DNA of 64,000 bases. Origin: Thiorhodovibrio frisius. GTDB taxonomy: Bacteria > Pseudomonadota > Gammaproteobacteria > Chromatiales > Chromatiaceae. Of this stretch, positions 60,528-64,000 are shown piece by piece. The translations under genes were made by a program, and so were the position numbers. Each line of letters opens with the position of its first letter. Position 1 is the first letter of the stretch. The stretch covers positions 3,280,501 to 3,344,500 of the forward strand of contig NZ_CP121471.1 of assembly GCF_033954835.1 (NCBI RefSeq), given 5' to 3'. The notes under the pieces are model-generated. The model saw only the letters and a list, made by a program, of their open reading frames with translations. It had not been told where the DNA came from and searched no databases.

Positions 60528-61016
60528 TCAGGGTTTGCGCGAGGCTTCGGAACTCGAGACCCGGCGCGGTTCAAGCTGCAGGGGTGTCAGGACGGCGCCG
60601 GTCGCTGTCTCGGTGGCCGAGGCCAACTGCCAGCGGCGTGGCACCACTTCGGTGAAGACGTGGCTGGCGCCATGGAGGTTACCGGCGCTGTCCTCCCAGG
60701 GGGCGATCCAGATGCGCAGGACTTGCGCCGGGGCGCGGCTGGGGGTTGGGGTGGATTCAGTGGCTGTGTTGCTGGCCGCTGCCTGGTCTGCGTTTGCCGC
60801 TGCCGGTTCGTTGGATTGCTGATGCTTCGCGTCGAACCCGTGCGCGCGTTGCGAACCGGTGGGGTTTGAGCGGGTTTCGAGCACCACGCCTTGCCCCGCA
60901 ACGATGATCGGCGCAGATACCTCGGAAGGACGTGGCGACGGGGTCATGCAGCCGGACAGCGCGGCAGCGGACACTAAGGCCAGAGCAAGGTGACGAGATT
61001 GACGGACGCGGATCAT
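60528..61016 (-). CDS. TraV-like outer-membrane lipoprotein, C-terminal part
   Basis: The protein has 162 residues with a lipoprotein signal (ALALVSAAALSGC, lipobox LSGC). A low-complexity Ala/Thr/Pro linker follows. The conserved tail LRIWIAPWEDSAGNLHGASH and FTEVVPRRW matches the C-terminal part of TraV. The N-terminal Cys motifs of TraV are not in this protein but in the preceding small lipoprotein. TraV anchors the secretin-like TraK/TraB core to the outer membrane. It overlaps the preceding gene by ATGA. Confidence 0.75.
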   Translation of the reverse strand: MIRVRQSRHLALALVSAAALSGCMTPSPRPSEVSAPIIVAGQGVVLETRSNPTGSQRAHGFDAKHQQSNEPAAANADQAAASNTATESTPTPSRAPAQVLRIWIAPWEDSAGNLHGASHVFTEVVPRRWQLASATETATGAVLTPLQLEPRRVSSSEASRKP

Positions 61017-61222
61017 CGGGCGTTCTCCTGTTGCAAGCGGCGCTCGGCCGGTGGTGGGCCATCACCGTCGGTCAGGGCATAGATTTCGGCGGTGGACAGA
61101 CACAAGGGTCGGCTCGGCAGTCCCTCGCAGGCGTAGCGCTTGGCGCCGAGGCCGCCGGCGCAGCCGGTCAGTGCGAGGGTCGGGACAAGCAAGAGGGCCA
61201 GAACTAAGGCGCGGATGCTCAT
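61013..61222 (-). CDS. Small lipoprotein resembling the N-terminal part of TraV
   Basis: The protein has about 69 residues: signal ALVLALLLVPTLALTGC (lipobox LTGC), then AGGLGAKRYACEGLPSRP and LCLSTAEIYALTDGDG. The two mature Cys residues with spacing C-x7-8-C and the following STAEIY fit the N-terminal segment of TraV. With the next gene carrying the TraV tail, TraV seems divided between two lipoproteins. The ATG at 61222 overlaps the dsbC stop by ATGA, and its stop overlaps the next gene the same way. Confidence 0.65.
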   Translation of the reverse strand: MSIRALVLALLLVPTLALTGCAGGLGAKRYACEGLPSRPLCLSTAEIYALTDGDGPPPAERRLQQENAR

Positions 61223-61938
61223 GGCTGCTCTCCTGCCAGCCATGTGGTCAGGCTCTCCGGGAGTCCGCGCTGGATGCGCCCGTCTGGCGCGATCAGCGTC
61301 GGGACCGAATCGATTCCTAACAGCCGCGCGGTGATCAGCGCCCGGACCAGGGGTTGGGTGTCGCAGTCGGACGTGGGTCGGGGAAGCTCGGACCAGGTTT
61401 GATCCAGCAGCGCGGATTGGGCGGCTTGCGGAGATGGAGCGCAGAGCAAACGCCGCGCGGCCTGGGCCGAGTCCGCACCGCCGAGTGGCAGCGGGATGAC
61501 ATGGGCGGGCGTCTCGGTCTGCGCGAGACGTTCAAGCAGTTCCTGGCAGGCCGCGCACAGTGGATCGATGAAGACCCAGACGGGCTTGGTGTTGGACTCC
61601 TGGTCACCGAGGCTGATAGCGCCCAGGTCCGCTGGATCAAGCCCGAGTCGATCCAAGTCGACTCGGCTGGCCAGTACCTGCGCCTGGCGGACGGATGTCA
61701 GCTGTTCGCCATGCCACAGATCCCAGGCATCGCCGGTAAAGGCATAGCGGCCGTTGCCGCTGAGAAAGGCGACCCGGTCTTGTAGTTGCAGCATCTGCAC
61801 ACCGCTGCCGGGTAACTGGATCGACGCATCCAGCGGGGCTGAGAGATCGGCGAGATCAGGCGGAAGTGGAGGCGCGGCAAGTGCCGCCGGCCCGGTCAGG
61901 GCCAAGAGAAAGGGAAGACTGGAACGAAGTGAAATATA
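61219..61938 (-). CDS. dsbC: DsbC-like disulphide isomerase, 5' end removed by the IS element
   Basis: The protein keeps its DsbC layout: an N-terminal dimerisation-like region (VAFLSGNGRYAFTGDAWDLW) and a thioredoxin fold with active site DPLCAACQELL, a cis-Pro region VPTLIAPDGRIQRG and the tail SLTTWL. The signal peptide is readable (SLRSSLPFLLALTGPAALAA), but its first residues and the ATG are lost: the frame runs into the IS at 61939 without a start. It would mature Cys-rich TraU and TraN in the periplasm. A TTG at 61905 could start it only by losing most of the signal peptide. Confidence 0.85.
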   Translation of the reverse strand, partial: YISLRSSLPFLLALTGPAALAAPPLPPDLADLSAPLDASIQLPGSGVQMLQLQDRVAFLSGNGRYAFTGDAWDLWHGEQLTSVRQAQVLASRVDLDRLGLDPADLGAISLGDQESNTKPVWVFIDPLCAACQELLERLAQTETPAHVIPLPLGGADSAQAARRLLCAPSPQAAQSALLDQTWSELPRPTSDCDTQPLVRALITARLLGIDSVPTLIAPDGRIQRGLPESLTTWLAGEQP

Positions 61939-62017
61939 GTGGACCCCGATTTTAGGACAGTCATTTAAGTTAGTCCTGCCTCATCTGGAGAGACTTGAAC
62001 AGACCTGGAGAGAGCAG

Positions 62018-62311
62018 ATGAGTGAGAGGCAACGCAAGACCTTCAGTGCTGCCTTCAAAGCCAAGGTTGGCTTAGAAGCCGTACGCGGAATGAAGACGAC
62101 TAACGAGATTGCGCAGGACCACGGGGTTCATCCGGTCCAAGTGGGCCAGTGGAAGAAAGCCATTATCGAGGATGCCAGCAGGCTATTCGAAGGTCGGCGT
62201 GGTCGCAAGAAAGCGGGCGGTCATGGCGACGAAGAGCGTCTCTACAGCGAGATTGGGCGGCTGAAAATGGAGCTGGACTGGTTGAAAAAAAAGTCCGGTG
62301 TGAGCCTGTGA
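62018..62311 (+). CDS. IS3-family transposase OrfA
   Basis: The protein has 97 residues: RKTFSAAFKAKVGLEAVRG, the HTH NEIAQDHGVHPVQVGQWKK and the leucine-zipper-like tail ERLYSEIGRLKMELDWLKKK. It binds the IS ends. The ATG follows GGAGAG. Its 3' end holds a run of eight A (62284-62291 region) where ribosomes can slip -1 into orfB to make the OrfAB transposase. Confidence 0.93.
   Translation: MSERQRKTFSAAFKAKVGLEAVRGMKTTNEIAQDHGVHPVQVGQWKKAIIEDASRLFEGRRGRKKAGGHGDEERLYSEIGRLKMELDWLKKKSGVSL
62284..62293 (+). other. Probable -1 programmed frameshift site (A run)
   Basis: The bases TTGAAAAAAAAGTCC at the end of orfA contain eight consecutive A. orfB is in the -1 frame relative to orfA, so slippage here gives the OrfAB transposase, as in other IS3 members. 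Confidence 0.7.
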
Positions 62312-63300
62312 GCGTGCGTCGCGGGTGGATCGACATGGGCGGCCTTGACGCGGTTGGGTTAGCGGTCAGCCGCCAATGCGCGCTTCTCGGCGTTCACCGC
62401 TCTGGAGTGTATGCGCACAAGCCTGATCGCCGGGCTGAGCCCAGCGAACTGGATCAAAAGCTCTTGCGCCTGATTGATGCGGAATACACCAAAAGACCAT
62501 TTTATGGGAGTCGACGCATGGTTGTGATGCTGCGCGCACAAGGCCATGTGGTCAGTCGCAAGCGCGTTCAGCGTCTCATGGGCGTTCTGGGATTAGCCGG
62601 CATGTTGCCTGGGCCTCATACCAGCAAGCCGCATCCCGAGCACAAGATCTATCCCTACTTGTTGCGTGGGCTGGCCATTGTGCGTCCCAACCAAGTCTGG
62701 AGCAGTGACATCACCTATGTGCGACTCGCGCACGGATTCGCCTACCTGGTGGCCATTATCGACTGGTACTCTCGACGGGTGCTTGCCTGGCGCCTATCGA
62801 ACACAATGGAAACCGGTTTTTGCATCGACTGCCTGGAGGATGCGCTGCGCCACCATGGCCGGCCGGAGATCTTCAACACCGATCAGGGCGCGCAGTTCAC
62901 CAGCCTCGCCTTCACCAAGGTGTTACATGACGCCGAGGTGGCCATCAGCATGGATGGGCGCGGAAGGGCTTTGGACAACGTCTTCGTCGAGCGTCTGTGG
63001 CGCAGCGTCAAATGGGAGGACATCTACCCCAAGGGCTATGAGACGCTCTCAGAGCTGTTCATGGGCCTCTCGGAGTATTTCCCCTTCTACAACGGCGAAC
63101 GCCCCCACCAGGGGCTTGGCTACCGAACGCCGGACCATGTCCATGTGAGCGGCGAAGGCGGTGGTGTCGTGGTCGCCGATCACTTTGGCGACCGCCCGCC
63201 AGCGGACTCGTCGGCTCCGCTACGCTCCGCCGACGAGTCCGCTGGCGAAGACCTGGGGCAGCGCCTTACCGCTGCGACCGAGGTGGGTGCGCTAACTTAA
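62308..63300 (+). CDS. IS3-family transposase OrfB (DDE integrase)
   Basis: The protein has about 330 residues, starting at GTG 62308 if made alone, which overlaps the orfA stop by 4 bases. The DDE residues are visible: Asp in WSSDITYV, Asp in NTDQGAQFTS and Glu in VERLWRSVKWEDIY. The usual IS3 end (RPHQGLGYRTPDHVH) is followed by an unusual tail of about 55 residues. That tail is partly encoded by a perfect 19-bp inverted repeat. Product is expected mainly as an OrfAB fusion. Confidence 0.92.
   Translation: MSVRRGWIDMGGLDAVGLAVSRQCALLGVHRSGVYAHKPDRRAEPSELDQKLLRLIDAEYTKRPFYGSRRMVVMLRAQGHVVSRKRVQRLMGVLGLAGMLPGPHTSKPHPEHKIYPYLLRGLAIVRPNQVWSSDITYVRLAHGFAYLVAIIDWYSRRVLAWRLSNTMETGFCIDCLEDALRHHGRPEIFNTDQGAQFTSLAFTKVLHDAEVAISMDGRGRALDNVFVERLWRSVKWEDIYPKGYETLSELFMGLSEYFPFYNGERPHQGLGYRTPDHVHVSGEGGGVVVADHFGDRPPADSSAPLRSADESAGEDLGQRLTAATEVGALT
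63197..63247. repeat. Perfect 19-bp inverted repeat inside orfB
   Basis: The arm CGCCAGCGGACTCGTCGGC (63197-63215) is repeated in perfect inverse at 63229-63247 around a 13-base loop. It lies in the 3' extension of orfB, 66 bases before the right inverted repeat arm. Confidence 0.9.
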
Positions 63301-63335
63301 ATTCGGGGAAAAACTGTCCTTGACATGGGGTCCAC

Positions 63336-64000
63336 CTCAAAAGGCGCATGGGAAACCTGCATCAGTCGGGTTGCTGTGGCGACACAGCTTGCCCGGATGC
63401 AGGGTTCTGAAGCGACAGTGAAAGCTAGGGATATCAGCGTTGATTCCCGCTTGCTTAAATGAAGATTCCCGAAATTATCTGGCCCCCAAGCACTTACCGC
63501 CTTCTTGACCATTGGTCTCAAAAAAAGCAACGCGCAAAAATGAGGCCCTTAGCGCGCCTGAGAACGCTGTCGCGGGGAGGCATCCTCGGCACTGATCCCC
63601 GATGTCGCGCTAGCTCACTTCAAGGAGACCCCATCAATCGCGGCAATTTCTCTCGAATGGATTTTTGGCCGCGTCAAAAAATTCGCAAAAACGGCGCTTT
63701 GGCTCATCTGACTGTGTCTGTGCGCCTTGCGCGTCTAGATCGGCACCGCCAAGGTCAAGCTAGGGCTGCCGGCGGAATCCGTGATCGAAAGCGCCCACGA
63801 AAAAAACCTGCCGGGACGGGACAGTTAGTCGAAAATCTCGCCGCATCCACGTCTTCTTCTTATGTGAATGGCCGCAAGACCCATCTCCCGCGACCTTGCG
63901 TCGCCAGCTGGCTGAGATCTCGAAAACTTTGCGACTCCAGTCGAAAAATGAGGCGTCGGAGCGTCTTTAAATATGTCAGCCGCTTTGGCGGGAGTCGAAA
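63336..64000. other. Gap right of the IS without a supportable gene
   Basis: 665 bases with no frame I can assign. A minus-strand frame of 77 codons crosses the IS end and so cannot be an old gene in its present form. If the tra operon once continued upstream of dsbC, traB/K/E/L would be expected here; nothing resembling them is seen. Confidence 0.5.

Larger units (their letters stand above)
61939..63335 (+). mobile_element. IS3-family insertion sequence
   Basis: The ends are 23-base imperfect inverted repeats: left GTGGACCCC-N8-GACAGT (61939-61961), right its counterpart (63313-63335), with the middle eight bases less conserved. The element holds two overlapping frames, orfA and orfB, in the IS3 manner. 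The flanking bases (ATA before, CTC after) do not form a target duplication. It is about 1.4 kb, normal for the family. Confidence 0.9.

Noticed and set aside
63297-63530. 77-codon minus-strand frame at the IS right end
   Set aside because: Its 3' part lies in the IS inverted repeat, so it is a chance fusion frame.

Overview
The window is GC-rich DNA (the coding regions I counted run about 55-72% GC), with dense, mostly operonic genes. The gene set (BREX type 3, F-type conjugation genes, RecD2, SRAP, YaiI-type and HprA-type enzymes) fits a gammaproteobacterium, perhaps a Chromatiales-like purple sulfur bacterium. That placement is inference only, because the window has no rRNA or other taxonomic marker.

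Layout. Positions 1-5400 look like chromosomal flank: a nuclease-helicase cut by the window start, a decayed AlbA/RecG-like regulator, an isochorismatase-like hydrolase, a YaiI/YqxD protein and a 2-hydroxyacid dehydrogenase. At 5776-5833 lies the 3' part of a tRNA-Ser, from the anticodon loop to CCA, with no 5' half. Its orientation fits the left junction of an element integrated into tRNA-Ser that extends rightward through the rest of the window. Next come a PIN toxin/UPF0175 antitoxin pair, a LexA-like peptidase without an HTH domain, RecD2 and a SRAP protein. A non-coding stretch at 10.4-11.3 kb holds three DnaA-box-like sites and a 13-bp tandem repeat.

From 11.3 to 18.6 kb there are two related modules: VIT/vWA + MerR + radical SAM, and MerR + vWA. 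The two MerR proteins share a C-terminal motif, and both promoter regions carry the same 13-bp dyad, ACAG-N5-CTGT. I do not recognise this as a described system. From 18.9 to 48.3 kb is a defence island: a 2563-residue protein with two GHKL ATPase domains plus an SNF2-type helicase, then a BREX-3 operon (brxF, brxC, pglXI, brxHII, pglZ, brxA). The BREX-3 operon is interrupted by a DUF1016 nuclease and by a translationally coupled ATPase-PIN-RNA ligase cassette. A NERD-domain helicase follows.

From 48.4 to 61.9 kb are parts of an F-type (SXT-like order) conjugation system: lytic transglycosylase, a frameshifted Crp-like regulator, an XRE regulator, an AcaB/DUF1845-like protein, and a minus-strand operon traN-traU-trbC/traW-trhF-trbI-like-traC-RRXRR protein-pilin-traV (apparently in two pieces)-dsbC. 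An IS3-family element (61939-63335) has removed the start of dsbC and lacks a target duplication. The last 665 bases hold no gene I can support. No relaxase, coupling protein, TraG/TraH or integrase lies in the window, so whether the element is mobile cannot be judged here.
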